A DNA stretch of 64,000 bases from an uncultured Alphaproteobacteria bacterium (GCA_934271465.1 CAKQRQ010000004.1:1-64000), one strand, 5' to 3'; counted from the first letter of the stretch, positions 24,622 through 33,959 are shown. Program-made: numbers and translations. The notes: generated from the letters alone by a model not told the origin.

Positions 24622-25747
24622 CTTTATTCTCCGCATGAATATTTTTTCTGGTCAGTGCCAACAACATTCCCATTCCCAACGCAGAGCCTATCAAGCAAGA
24701 CCCTCCATAAGAAATTAACGGCAAAGCCATTCCTTTTGTCGGTCCGATTTGAAGCGTCGATGCCATATTGACAAACGCCTGAATACCAAAACTGATAGCC
24801 AGCCCGCAAACCGAAAGGACTATAAACATATTGTCCTCTTTTCCAGAAAGCCACATTGACCGAATAACAATAAAAGCATACATCGCCACAATCAAAACAC
24901 ACAAAATCATTCCGTATTCTTCAGCGGCAACCGGAAAAATAAAATCCGTATGAGCATCGGGAATATGCCATTTGACAACCCCCTCGCCAACGCCGACACC
25001 GAACAAACTTCCGTTTTTAAAAGCTTCCAATGATTTTTTTACCTGATAAGACGGCGTTCCGTTAAAAATTCCCGCAAAAAATTCGCCCAAACGAACCTGA
25101 ACATGCGGAAGTGCCAAATAAGCGCAAAAAGCCAGCAACAGTAAGACACAGGCAAACAAACATAATTTTTTGAGGGGAAGACCTGCCAAAAATAATTGAA
25201 CAAACCACACCGCAGCAACAACTATCGTCATCCCGAAATCATGCTGCAAGACCAAAATTCCACAAGTAATCAGCCCCAAAACAATACTTACCCAAATTCC
25301 GGGGAAGCTTTTGTAACGCCGATTCATCTCAAATAACCATGCCGTGCAGACAATAAAAACCGGCTTTAAAAACTCGGACGGTTGAATTCGAACACCGACA
25401 TCTATCCAACGCCTCGCACCTTTAACCTCAACACCCCAAAAGACCGTCAAAATCGCCAAAAATAAAAAAACGACATATGTTAAAAGAGCCAACCGCCGAA
25501 CACCCTTCAAATTGAGCATAGAAGAAAGAAAAAACACACCGGAAGCTATACATAAATAAAAACAGTGTCTGAGAACAAAATGGTAGGTATTATAATGGTT
25601 TGTTTGAGCCACAGCCGGAGAAGCCGAAAAACTCAAAATAAGTCCAAACCCAAGCAACCCGACAATGGCGGCCAACAACCATTTATCAACCGTCCACCAC
25701 CAATTGGCTAAAATATTTTTACTGCTGCGAGAAAATGATAATTCCAT
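24608..25747 (-). CDS. ftsW: Septal peptidoglycan glycosyltransferase FtsW
   Basis: 379 residues with about ten membrane helices. SEDS family motifs include RRWIDVGVRIQPSEFLKP, PDAHTDFIFPVAAEEYG and the C-terminal GMALPLISYGGSCL. It polymerises lipid II at the septum with its partner PBP3. The gene stands 22 bases after mraY and overlaps murG. Confidence 0.96.
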   Translation of the reverse strand: MELSFSRSSKNILANWWWTVDKWLLAAIVGLLGFGLILSFSASPAVAQTNHYNTYHFVLRHCFYLCIASGVFFLSSMLNLKGVRRLALLTYVVFLFLAILTVFWGVEVKGARRWIDVGVRIQPSEFLKPVFIVCTAWLFEMNRRYKSFPGIWVSIVLGLITCGILVLQHDFGMTIVVAAVWFVQLFLAGLPLKKLCLFACVLLLLAFCAYLALPHVQVRLGEFFAGIFNGTPSYQVKKSLEAFKNGSLFGVGVGEGVVKWHIPDAHTDFIFPVAAEEYGMILCVLIVAMYAFIVIRSMWLSGKEDNMFIVLSVCGLAISFGIQAFVNMASTLQIGPTKGMALPLISYGGSCLIGSALGMGMLLALTRKNIHAENKDDEG

Positions 25748-25769
25748 AAGCGCTTTTCCTTTTCAGCCG

Positions 25770-26837
25770 CTAAAAACAAAAAGCCATTAATGCGACGGCA
25801 CCCAAAATCAGTCCTAAAATCCAAAACCGAAAAACAACTTTCGTTTCAGGCCAACCGAGTTGTTCAAAGTGATGGTGGATGGGAGCCATTTTGAAAAATC
25901 TTTTGCCCCCTGTATATCTAAACCAACCAACTTGAATCATAACAGAAACAGATTCCAAAACAAACATTCCACCTGCCACAGCAAGCAAAATCTCTTGTTT
26001 GAGCATAACCGCAACAACGCCCAAAAAAGCCCCCAAAGCCAATGAGCCCGTATCGCCCATAAAAACAGAAGCAGGTTTAGCATTAAACCACAAAAATCCG
26101 ACACAAGCCCCGACAAGAGCCGCGCACATAACCGCAGCTTCAGTCGCCGCCGGAATGGCAATAACGGAAGACACCGCCGCTGCTGTTCCGGCCAAATAGG
26201 CCGCAATCATAAATACCGTCAAAGCAAAACTCAACAATCCTGACGCCAACCCGTCCAATCCGTCGCTCAAATTAACACCGTTGGAGGCTCCCGCAATCAC
26301 AATCATGGCAAACGGAACATAAAGCCATCCGAGATTAAACTGCCAAGAAACATAAGGAACATTCAAAATAAATCTGTAATTTTCAGGCGTTGCCTTTCCG
26401 ATAAGCAAAATAGCAACCAATGCCGTCGAAAATTGAAGCAACAGCTTCATTTTGGCCGTCATGGCATTAGAAGTCTGTTTGGTCACTTTGAGATAGTCGT
26501 CAACAAAGCCGACAACTCCAAAAATAACCAGAACACCCATACCGACCCATACAAATAAATTATCCAAGCAACAGCATAAGAGCATAGCCAAAAGAGAGCT
26601 CCCCAAAATCAAAAAGCCACCCATTGTCGGCGTCCCTTTTTTTGTCAGGAGATGCGATTGAGGCCCGTCCTCTCGAATGGGCTGACCTTTCAATTGATGA
26701 TGATGCAAAATATCAATAACTTTGCCGCCGCAAACCAACGACACCGCCAAAGCAATAAAAAACGCCGCAAAACAGCGGCCGAACACAGCACCTTCAAATC
26801 CCGAAGATCCAAACCCGTTCAATATATACTCAAACAT
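25770..26837 (-). CDS. mraY: Phospho-MurNAc-pentapeptide transferase MraY
   Basis: 355 residues, ten membrane helices. Signatures: FVDDYLKV, GASNGVNLSDGLDGLASG, FMGDTGSLALGA and PIHHHFEQLGW. It makes lipid I from UDP-MurNAc-pentapeptide and undecaprenyl phosphate. It is the first gene of the cluster; murD, usually between mraY and ftsW, is absent. Confidence 0.97.
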   Translation of the reverse strand: MFEYILNGFGSSGFEGAVFGRCFAAFFIALAVSLVCGGKVIDILHHHQLKGQPIREDGPQSHLLTKKGTPTMGGFLILGSSLLAMLLCCCLDNLFVWVGMGVLVIFGVVGFVDDYLKVTKQTSNAMTAKMKLLLQFSTALVAILLIGKATPENYRFILNVPYVSWQFNLGWLYVPFAMIVIAGASNGVNLSDGLDGLASGLLSFALTVFMIAAYLAGTAAAVSSVIAIPAATEAAVMCAALVGACVGFLWFNAKPASVFMGDTGSLALGAFLGVVAVMLKQEILLAVAGGMFVLESVSVMIQVGWFRYTGGKRFFKMAPIHHHFEQLGWPETKVVFRFWILGLILGAVALMAFCF

Positions 26838-26918
26838 TTTCTTATCCTCAACTCTGTCACTTTAAAAAGTTAGAACAACTCTAGCATACAAATCTAAATA
26901 AATATTAAAGACCTTATG

Positions 26919-26963
26919 AAAAAATAAGCGTCCGCACCGCTCCGAAAAGCCTTGCGAACGCTT
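26919..26963 (-). terminator. Intrinsic terminator of the flgB-flgC-fliE operon
   Basis: An 11-bp stem (AAGCGTTCGCA / TGCGGACGCTT on the minus strand, one G-T pair) is followed by A and then six T, 19 bases beyond the fliE stop. Confidence 0.8.
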
Positions 26964-26981
26964 ATGCTATCCGATAAACAT

Positions 26982-27302
26982 TCAGATATTCATCTGCATA
27001 ATAGAATTATATGCCTTAATAGCCGTATCCCTGACCGCTACAACTGTTTCCAAAGCCTGCGCCGCATTAGAAATAGCCAAAACAACATCTTGAATATCGG
27101 CCTGCCCCGTAATACCTTTGACAGTCATCACTTCCGCTTGTTTCTGAGTATCAACGGCCTCTTCTACAACATTCTCCAAAACCTGACCGAATGTTTTCTC
27201 CGGTTGTTTGGCAACCATTTGCGGCTGCGAAGAAGAGCTTCCGTTAATTCTTCCCAAAGCCGCCTGATAAGCATTAAGAGCATTTGAAACACTGCTAACC
27301 AC
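26982..27302 (-). CDS. fliE: Flagellar hook-basal body protein FliE
   Basis: 106 residues. The C-terminal QDVVLAISNAAQALETVVAVRD and KAYNSIMQM are diagnostic of FliE, the adaptor between the MS ring and rod. It starts at GTG with GGGGAAAG upstream, 21 bases after flgC, and is the last gene of the operon. Confidence 0.95.
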   Translation of the reverse strand: MVSSVSNALNAYQAALGRINGSSSSQPQMVAKQPEKTFGQVLENVVEEAVDTQKQAEVMTVKGITGQADIQDVVLAISNAAQALETVVAVRDTAIKAYNSIMQMNI

Positions 27303-27323
27303 TTTTCTTTCCCCTTTTTAAAC

Positions 27324-27737
27324 TTATTTCAAAATATCCAAAACACTTGAATTCATTTCACGCGCCGTCTTAAGCATATTCAAATTGGCATCATAAACAC
27401 GCTGCGCCTCTTTCATATCCATCATTTCGACCAACGGATTGACATTCGGCAAAGAAACATACCCCTGCGCATCAGCTGCCGGATGATTCGGTTCATATTT
27501 TTTCTCAAAAGGCGACATATCTTTAACAATCTTGTTCACTCTAACCTTTTGAGCGCCGGTTGCCGGATCCAAATAATTCTGAAAACTGACAACCTGTCTG
27601 CGATAAGGCTCGCCATTCGGATCTGCCGACACTGAATCAGCATTCGCCATATTCTGAGAAATAACTTTCAATCGCTCGGATTGAGCCTTCATCCCCGAAG
27701 CGGCAATATCAGCGCTTAATGTCAAATTTCCGGCCAT
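27324..27737 (-). CDS. flgC: Flagellar basal-body rod protein FlgC
   Basis: 137 residues. The N-terminal rod motif ADIAASGMKAQSERLKVISQ and ANADS are followed by YVSLPNVNPLVEMMDMKEAQRVYDAN, typical of FlgC. It forms the proximal rod, exported through the FliPQR/FlhB gate. It lies 8 bases after flgB. Confidence 0.96.
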   Translation of the reverse strand: MAGNLTLSADIAASGMKAQSERLKVISQNMANADSVSADPNGEPYRRQVVSFQNYLDPATGAQKVRVNKIVKDMSPFEKKYEPNHPAADAQGYVSLPNVNPLVEMMDMKEAQRVYDANLNMLKTAREMNSSVLDILK

Positions 27738-27745
27738 TTAATCCC

Positions 27746-28174
27746 CTATCCGTTAATCTTGGTGTTGGATAATGTAATCATATTTTTGTAGGCATTATAA
27801 ATGGAAATCATTTTCTTGTATTCACTGCTGGCCTTGCTGGCCTCGTTCATCTGATCTTCAAGAATAACGCCGTTCCCGTCAATTGTCAGAGCATCTTTGG
27901 GCTGCGGTGTATAAATAACATATTCTTGAGATTTTTGAACAGCTTCCGATTTCAGCATCGAAAAATGCTTGGCATTGGTTACCCGTAAAGGAAGTTTCTC
28001 GGTGGATTTTGTTTCTGTCAAATTTTGCAAAAAATCAGGCTTTTCGATATCCTGAGCCAAATAATTCGGCGTTGAAGCATTAGCAATATTTGCAGCAATA
28101 ACACGTTGTTTTGCCGATAAATAGCGCATATTCTGATTCGCCAGATTAAAAACTGTCAGATTTTTCAAATCCAT
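27746..28174 (-). CDS. flgB: Flagellar basal-body rod protein FlgB
   Basis: 142 residues. LANQNMRYLSAKQRVIAANI and ANASTPNYLAQD form the rod-protein N-terminus. The C-terminal EYKKMISIYNAYKNMITLS is typical of FlgB. It is the first gene of flgB-flgC-fliE, divergent from the FlhB-like gene at 28314. Confidence 0.95.
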   Translation of the reverse strand: MDLKNLTVFNLANQNMRYLSAKQRVIAANIANASTPNYLAQDIEKPDFLQNLTETKSTEKLPLRVTNAKHFSMLKSEAVQKSQEYVIYTPQPKDALTIDGNGVILEDQMNEASKASSEYKKMISIYNAYKNMITLSNTKING

Positions 28175-28313
28175 TTAATTAAATTCCCCATACAAAAAAG
28201 GTTTTAAGTGTCCCCACACCTAAAAATATGCAAGTTTTGTGCCAAACAAAACCCTTGCTAACCCCAAAAGAACAGCTTATTATATAAAACAACATTATCT
28301 TTCGGAGCCTTTT

Positions 28314-28637
28314 ATGCCTGATAAGAATAATACACCATCTGAGACTAAAAACAACGGAACTTCTGCTTTTTCCACAAGAGAAAAAACAGATTATGCCGTT
28401 GCGCTCGGATATGAACAGGACAAAAATACCGCCCCTGTCGTTCTGGCAAAAGGGCAAGGCGAAATTGCCTCAAAGATCATCGCCCTTGCCGAAGAAAACG
28501 GCATCGAAATCAAAAAAGACGCTGATTTGCTCCAAATTTTAAAGGCCGTTGATATCAATCAAGAAATTCCTATAGAAGCCTTTGCCGCCGTAGCCGAGAT
28601 TCTATCATATATATACAACAAAAATGCAAAAGATTAA
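28314..28637 (+). CDS. FhlB-like protein: stand-alone FlhB C-terminal domain
   Basis: 107 residues from the ATG at 28314, which has GGAG six bases upstream. After a polar 30-residue leader, the segment DYAVALGYEQDKNTAPVVLAKG through PIEAFAAVAEILSYIYNK matches the cytoplasmic C-domain of FlhB downstream of the cleavage site. It lacks the membrane part and the NPTH motif. Such proteins (FhlB/FlhX type) can stand in for or modulate the FlhB switch. Its place next to the rod operon supports a flagellar role. Confidence 0.85.
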   Translation: MPDKNNTPSETKNNGTSAFSTREKTDYAVALGYEQDKNTAPVVLAKGQGEIASKIIALAEENGIEIKKDADLLQILKAVDINQEIPIEAFAAVAEILSYIYNKNAKD

Positions 28638-29848
28638 ATTTGGTTTTCCAAAACACAAACAAAAAACCCGTCTGTTCCGGTTGCCAAAGGCGACAGCCTG
28701 AGATACTGCTCGCTGCGGCTCGGATAAACTCCATCAACTGTTTTTGCCCAAATATTTTTAAGATTCATTGGCCTAAATTGAGGATACTTGTGCACAAATG
28801 CTTCAATAACCGATTCGTTTTCATCTCTTAGGACAGAACATGTCATATAAACGATTCGCCCGCCGGACCTAGTCTTACGCGCGGCAATCTCCAACAACTC
28901 GACCTGTGTCCGTATCAAAATTTTGAGCTTAGATTCCGTCAAACGGAACTTAGCATCAGGTGCGCGCCGCCACGTGCCGCTTCCCGAACAGGGAGCATCC
29001 AAAATAAATCTGTCAAACTCCTTATCTGAGTCCGCAATAATATCCGTCAGTTCAATATCTTTGACTTTTAGACGAGCCATCCGAGGTTTTAAAGCCTCCA
29101 AACGTTTCGGATCTATATCATAAGCCAAAATATGCCCCTGATTATGCAAAATGTCACTCATTGCCAAGGCCTTACCGCCGGCACCGCAGCAATAATCTAT
29201 AATTTTATGTTCGGGAGAAATTTCCGCAAGCCGCACGGCAATCTGACTAGCCTCGCCCTGCACATCAAAAAGCCCGTCCTGCCAAGCCATACAATTATTC
29301 AAGACCAACCGTTCAGTCATCTGAAGGCACTGTGGCGCATATCTTCCGAAAGATGTTTCGATTCCTTCTTTCAAAAGCTTTTGCTTCAACTCCTCGCGTG
29401 AAATTCCATGCGCCCGCAAATCCGTCGTTGCCGGTTCATTCAAGGCCTTGCAAAAGGCCATATCTTTGATTTTTGAAAACAACCACTCCGGACATTCCGC
29501 CTCAACATAATCTGGATAAGGCTCCTCATTTTCTTCCGAAAGAGCAGACTTTTCCTCATCCGTCAAAGGCGTCATTCCATAAGTTGAACCATCAAAAACT
29601 TCTTCAAGCTTATCCTTCAGCGCATATAGCAAAATACGCCGCGGCTCCCCAGAACGAGCATCAAAAGACAATTTCAGACGGTTTCGAATAATCCGCCAAA
29701 CAAAATCAATAATAAAACGCCTGTCTTTCGACCCGATATAAGAACGGCTCCGCACATAATCATTAATAATCTTATCCGCCGGAATCTTATCTTCAAAAAC
29801 TTCCGTCAAAATCTCTAAAATAGCCTGATAGCGCGCACCGTTCTGCAT
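28634..29848 (-). CDS. rsmB: RsmB-type rRNA (cytosine-C5) methyltransferase
   Basis: 404 residues. An N-terminal NusB-like helical domain precedes a NOP2/Sun methyltransferase domain with SAM motif DYCCGAGGKALAMSD, motif IV DAPCSGSGTWRR and catalytic Cys in MTCSVLRDEN. RsmB modifies C967 of 16S rRNA; other m5C rRNA targets are possible. It lies directly after rlmE (two bases), so both rRNA modification genes are coupled. The stop overlaps the convergent FlhB-like gene by four bases. Confidence 0.88.
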   Translation of the reverse strand: MQNGARYQAILEILTEVFEDKIPADKIINDYVRSRSYIGSKDRRFIIDFVWRIIRNRLKLSFDARSGEPRRILLYALKDKLEEVFDGSTYGMTPLTDEEKSALSEENEEPYPDYVEAECPEWLFSKIKDMAFCKALNEPATTDLRAHGISREELKQKLLKEGIETSFGRYAPQCLQMTERLVLNNCMAWQDGLFDVQGEASQIAVRLAEISPEHKIIDYCCGAGGKALAMSDILHNQGHILAYDIDPKRLEALKPRMARLKVKDIELTDIIADSDKEFDRFILDAPCSGSGTWRRAPDAKFRLTESKLKILIRTQVELLEIAARKTRSGGRIVYMTCSVLRDENESVIEAFVHKYPQFRPMNLKNIWAKTVDGVYPSRSEQYLRLSPLATGTDGFFVCVLENQI

Positions 29849-29850
29849 CG

Positions 29851-30549
29851 TTAGTTATCCTGTTTTTTAAATCCCTGTGCCACAAAATAAGTCTCGGGCG
29901 ATTCTTTGCGGCTGGCCGCCGGTTTAAAATGAGACACTTTTGCAAAATGCTGTTTAGCATCGGCCAAAAGGCCGCCTTCGGCCCCTCCTTGAAAGACCTT
30001 TGCTATAAAGATTCCCCCATCCGCCAAAACCTCTTTGGCAAACTCATACGCCGCCTCGACCAAACCGATTGTCCGCAGGTGGTCTGTTTGCTGATGTCCT
30101 GTTGTATTTGCCGCCATATCGCTCATGACAATATCAGCCTCCTGCCCCAACAAAGCCTTTAGCTTTTCAGGAGCTCCTTCCGATGTAAAATCCTGACAAA
30201 TCAGTTCAGCTCCCGCAATAGGTTCTGTCTCAAGCAAATCAATACCGACAACTTTTCCGCCGCCTTTATTTCGCTGAACGGCAATCTGTGTCCACCCGCC
30301 AGGAGCACACCCCAAATCCACAATGGCTTTTCCTTTACCCAAAAAGTGATATTTTTCATCTAGTTGAATCAGCTTAAAAGCCGCTCGCGAACGATACCCC
30401 AAACGTTTCGATTCGGCAACATACGGATCATTCAGCTGCCGCAAGAGCCATTGGTTCGAAGACTTTTTCTTATATTTTGCGGTCTTAACCCTGACCGACA
30501 AGTTATGCCGACCGCTGACCTCTTTGGCCGATTTAGTCAACTTTGCCAT
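29851..30549 (-). CDS. rlmE: 23S rRNA 2'-O-methyltransferase RlmE (FtsJ/RrmJ)
   Basis: 232 residues from the ATG at 30549, which follows AAAGGA; the frame opens further upstream inside the preceding gene. A basic N-terminal extension is followed by SRAAFKLIQLDEKY, the SAM site VDLGCAPGGWTQIA and DIVMSDMAANTTGHQQTDH. These match RrmJ, which methylates U2552 of 23S rRNA. It overlaps the gppA-like gene by 17 bases; ppx/gppA next to rlmE is common in alphaproteobacteria. Confidence 0.94.
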   Translation of the reverse strand: MAKLTKSAKEVSGRHNLSVRVKTAKYKKKSSNQWLLRQLNDPYVAESKRLGYRSRAAFKLIQLDEKYHFLGKGKAIVDLGCAPGGWTQIAVQRNKGGGKVVGIDLLETEPIAGAELICQDFTSEGAPEKLKALLGQEADIVMSDMAANTTGHQQTDHLRTIGLVEAAYEFAKEVLADGGIFIAKVFQGGAEGGLLADAKQHFAKVSHFKPAASRKESPETYFVAQGFKKQDN

Positions 30550-31522
30550 TATTATTCCTTTGCTTTTGCTGCTGAATTTGTTTTTGATCCCGCTCAATCA
30601 ATCCGGCGACAATCCCGTCTTTAGCACTCTTAAGCGAGGCTGTCATCTTGTCCACCCCAAGCCTGTCATAAATCGTCTTAAAGATAACACAGGCCGCAAT
30701 AAAAATATACGAACGTTTATCCCCGATATATGGATTATCGGCCAATTCCTCGCGTGAAGAATACAAAACAGACTCTATCGCCTTATCAGCCTCGCCGCGC
30801 GTCATACTCAAGCCGTCCGCACGCTCTCTCTTATAGTCCCCAAACTGATTAATCATAGACACCAGTCGAAGCGGTGTTGAAGACGTCACGACAAAAGAAA
30901 TATCCTTGTTATCAGGAAGCTCCCGCCCCTGCAAAAACTGATCCATATATCCGTTGACTTCTTTTTCAAGCTTTTCCGCTTTTTCTTTACTGTATTCCAC
31001 AAGCCCGAAAGCCTCCGACGCATTGCGCGCACCCCACGGAATAGAAACGGAATTCAATATCTCCGGAACTTTCTTATTGGTCGCCAAAGTCACTTCCGTC
31101 GACCCACCGCCCAAATCATAAATAACGACATATTTACTTTTGCCCAACACATGAGACATAGCCCCTTTCAAATTAAGCTCCGCCTCTTCCCGTCCGTCAA
31201 TAATCTCAAGATTAATATGGGATTCATCATAAATTTTTTTAACCAGCTCAGCCCCGTTCAAGGCCATCCGGCAAGTTGCCGTCGTCACTGCCCGCATATT
31301 TTGCGGCTCGACATTATATTTATCCAACGCCTGCCGATACTCAAAAAAACATTCCTGTGCACGGTCAAAAGCCTCCGGTGTAATCAAATTATGCACCGCC
31401 AGCCCCTCGGCCAAACGGGTCGAATAGTTATTTTGATACACCGCTTCGCCCTTTTCATTGCAAATCAAAATTTTGCAAGAATTAGACCCCAAATCGATTC
31501 CGGCATAAGTTTTAAGCGTCAT
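30533..31522 (-). CDS. Ppx/GppA family phosphatase, second tandem copy
   Basis: 329 residues from the ATG at 31522. Actin-fold motifs are AGIDLGSNSCKILIC (phosphate 1) and VVIYDLGGGSTEVTL (phosphate 2). It belongs to exopolyphosphatase/pppGpp phosphatases and lacks the extra C-terminal HD-like domain of long Ppx enzymes. It overlaps the stop of the upstream paralogue by 11 bases and the rlmE start by 17, so all three are co-translated. Which of polyphosphate or pppGpp it uses cannot be told. Confidence 0.88.
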   Translation of the reverse strand: MTLKTYAGIDLGSNSCKILICNEKGEAVYQNNYSTRLAEGLAVHNLITPEAFDRAQECFFEYRQALDKYNVEPQNMRAVTTATCRMALNGAELVKKIYDESHINLEIIDGREEAELNLKGAMSHVLGKSKYVVIYDLGGGSTEVTLATNKKVPEILNSVSIPWGARNASEAFGLVEYSKEKAEKLEKEVNGYMDQFLQGRELPDNKDISFVVTSSTPLRLVSMINQFGDYKRERADGLSMTRGEADKAIESVLYSSREELADNPYIGDKRSYIFIAACVIFKTIYDRLGVDKMTASLKSAKDGIVAGLIERDQKQIQQQKQRNNNGKVD

Positions 31523-32651
31523 TGACAGCATCCTTCATTTTTTGATTTCCGTTAAAATAGCGCTTTGATTTTTTAACAAACGGATAACGCGGCCGAAATC
31601 TCTTCTTATTTTTGCGCTGCTTGCGGTCAGCGTGCATCATATCCAGCAATATTCCCTCTCGGATTCCACGGTCGGCAATCGTAATTTCCGAAATCGGCCA
31701 AAACGACAGCAATCCTTCAATAATGGCACATCCGGCAATTGTCAAATCGGCTTTTTGCATACCGATGCACGCGTGTTTGCGGCGGCCTTCATCGCCCATA
31801 CGTTTAATCTTGGCAATCGTGCGTTCAACATCTTGCGCACTCAAAGCCAACCCATCCACCGCCGAACGGTTATATCTCGGCAGGTTCAAATGAACAGCGC
31901 CCAAAACCGTAACCGTTCCCGAGGTGCCCAAAACCTGTATTTCCTGATTGGCAATAGCCTCCGAAATATGGTATTTTTCTTCAAACTCGGCCAAAATCTT
32001 ATGCGTGCGCTCAATAATGGTATTATAGGCCAAATCTGTCATCTCATGATCCGGAAAAGCCTCCGACACCGTCACCACGCCGTAAGGCAACGACACATAC
32101 CCTTCTGTCACGGTGCGTCCCGAATTGCTCATCCGCGCAAGCGAAACTTCCGTCGACCCGCCGCCAATGTCAAAAACAAGCGCCCTCTTAATATGGCGGT
32201 TCAATAGTGGAATACACCCAACCACAGCCAAGCGGGATTCTTCTTGTGATGAAATTGTCTCAATAGTCAAACCGGTTTCTTTTTTGACCAAATCCAAGAA
32301 ATAACGGCAATTCTTCGCCCGCCGACAAGCCGCCGTGGCCACATATCTGGCCTTAACAATCGGAGCATATTCTTCCAAAACACCCGCACAGACTTTCAAA
32401 GCATTAATCGTGCGCCGAATGGCCGTATGCGACAACTCGTTATTATTGATAATTCCCTCGCCCAATCGGGTAATTTTAGAAAAAGTCTCCACAATTCTGA
32501 ATGAAGACGGCGTCGGCGTCGCAATCACAAGCCGGCATGAATTTGTTCCCAAATCAATAGCCGCATAATTCTCCGCTCCCGCAGAATCGCTAAACCCTCC
32601 GGCCGGCTTTTTAACCACCGCTTTTTGTTTCTTTTCGGCTCTCAAATACAT
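31512..32651 (-). CDS. Ppx/GppA family phosphatase, first tandem copy
   Basis: 379 residues. After a basic 25-residue leader come AAIDLGTNSCRLVIA, ALVFDIGGGSTEVSLAR and the VLGTSGTVTVLGA and REGILLDM motifs of the family. It also has a basic C-terminal tail (RKQRKNKKRFRPRYPF). It is clearly paralogous to the copy at 30533 but more canonical. Having two adjacent copies is unusual and suggests divided substrates, for example pppGpp versus polyphosphate. Confidence 0.88.
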   Translation of the reverse strand: MYLRAEKKQKAVVKKPAGGFSDSAGAENYAAIDLGTNSCRLVIATPTPSSFRIVETFSKITRLGEGIINNNELSHTAIRRTINALKVCAGVLEEYAPIVKARYVATAACRRAKNCRYFLDLVKKETGLTIETISSQEESRLAVVGCIPLLNRHIKRALVFDIGGGSTEVSLARMSNSGRTVTEGYVSLPYGVVTVSEAFPDHEMTDLAYNTIIERTHKILAEFEEKYHISEAIANQEIQVLGTSGTVTVLGAVHLNLPRYNRSAVDGLALSAQDVERTIAKIKRMGDEGRRKHACIGMQKADLTIAGCAIIEGLLSFWPISEITIADRGIREGILLDMMHADRKQRKNKKRFRPRYPFVKKSKRYFNGNQKMKDAVNDA

Positions 32652-32674
32652 TGTATCAAAAAACTTTTGTTTTC

Positions 32675-32712
32675 AAAAAAATAAACTTGAGCTTAATATA
32701 GCCCAAGTTTAT
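32675..32712 (-). terminator. Intrinsic terminator of ccrM
   Basis: A stem ATAAACTTG / CAAGTTTAT (extended by two G-C pairs past one mismatch) is followed by a T run on the minus strand, 30 bases beyond the ccrM stop. Confidence 0.75.
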
Positions 32713-32741
32713 AGAGAGCACAACAGATTTTTGAAATTTTT

Positions 32742-33836
32742 TTAAGCCTCGGTTTCGGCACGCAGACTTTCACGCAGTGTATCAATACAGACAAGCTCTT
32801 TATCAGCATTTTCATAGTGCCAATAAACCCACCCATTGCAAGCCGGCGCATTTTGAGCGGCCGCTCCAACCTGATGAATGGATCCCTCGGCATTTTCGCT
32901 CTTCAACGTGCCATCCGAACGCACAACCGCACAATGCTTCCTATTGGCATCATACAAAATATCTCCGGGTTCCAAAAGCCCTCTTTCAACCACATTTCCA
33001 AACGGAATCCGCGGCAATTTTCTTTTGCAGGCATATTCCAGACAATGCGCGTCTTTAACCGGTTCAACCTCTTGAATTCGTTGAACGGCGGCTTTCACAT
33101 AGCCTGCATCTTTTTCAATTCCGATAAAGTGCCGGCCGAGTTTTTTGGCCACAGCGCCCGTTGTTCCCGTCCCAAAAAAGGGATCCAGCACAATATCGCC
33201 GACTTTGCTTGAAGACATAATAACCCGATACAGCAAAGCTTCCGGCTTTTGGGTCGAATGGAGTTTATCGCCGTTTTCATCTTTGAGGCGCTCTTTTCCG
33301 GTGCACAAAGAAATATGCCAATCCGAACGCATCTGCGTATCTTCATTAAGGGCTTTCATAGCCTCATAATTAAAGGTATATTTGGAGCTCTGGCTCTTAG
33401 ACGCCCAAATCAACGTCTCGTGGGCGTTTGTAAAACGTGTTCCCTTAAAATTGGGCATAGGGTTGACCTTATCCCAAATAATATCATTCAAAATCCAAAA
33501 ACCCAAATCCTGCAAAATTTTGCCGACTCTGAAAATATTGTGATACGACCCGATGACCCACAAAGCCCCGTCGTCTTTTAAGATTCGGCGCGCGGCGCTC
33601 ATCCAAGCCTTTGTATATTCATCATAGGCCTCCATACTTTCAAAAGAGTCCCAATCCTCATACACACCGCTGACATTGCTGTTATCCGGCCGCAACAAAG
33701 CCTCGCCGAGCTGCAGATTATACGGAGGATCCGCAAAAATCAAATCGACGGATTTTTCTTCCATCTCATTCATAACCTTAATGCAGTCATCATTGATAAC
33801 CCTATTAAGGATAGTCTTAATCTGTTTTTGAGTCAT
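32742..33836 (-). CDS. ccrM: Cell-cycle DNA adenine methyltransferase CcrM (GANTC)
   Basis: 364 residues from the ATG at 33836; a GTG frame opens at 33887. It is a beta-class enzyme: catalytic DPPYNLQL (36-43) comes first and the SAM motif VLDPFFGTGTTGAVAKKLGR later, with ALWVIGSYHNIFRVG and HSTQKPE between. The C-terminal 90 residues (PFGNVVERGLLEPGDILYD...NGWVYWHYE) form the DNA-contacting domain specific to CcrM. It methylates GANTC and couples replication to transcription. No restriction enzyme is nearby, consistent with a housekeeping methylase. It is preceded by rnhB, a conserved alphaproteobacterial pair. Confidence 0.96.
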   Translation of the reverse strand: MTQKQIKTILNRVINDDCIKVMNEMEEKSVDLIFADPPYNLQLGEALLRPDNSNVSGVYEDWDSFESMEAYDEYTKAWMSAARRILKDDGALWVIGSYHNIFRVGKILQDLGFWILNDIIWDKVNPMPNFKGTRFTNAHETLIWASKSQSSKYTFNYEAMKALNEDTQMRSDWHISLCTGKERLKDENGDKLHSTQKPEALLYRVIMSSSKVGDIVLDPFFGTGTTGAVAKKLGRHFIGIEKDAGYVKAAVQRIQEVEPVKDAHCLEYACKRKLPRIPFGNVVERGLLEPGDILYDANRKHCAVVRSDGTLKSENAEGSIHQVGAAAQNAPACNGWVYWHYENADKELVCIDTLRESLRAETEA

Positions 33837-33959
33837 ACTGCCGCTCACACTGCTGTTAAAACGCTTCTGGCAGACAGTATGCGCCACAGATGGTTATAAA
33901 TTTATTAACAGGCCCGCAATAAAAAATCAGAAAAACAAAACTTTGTTAAAATTCAATTC

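Noticed and set aside
33894..33908. CtrA-like box (TTAA-N7-ATAA on the minus strand) upstream of ccrM
   Set aside because: It has one mismatch to TTAA-N7-TTAA and lies in very AT-rich DNA where such matches arise by chance; it also falls just upstream of an alternative start codon.
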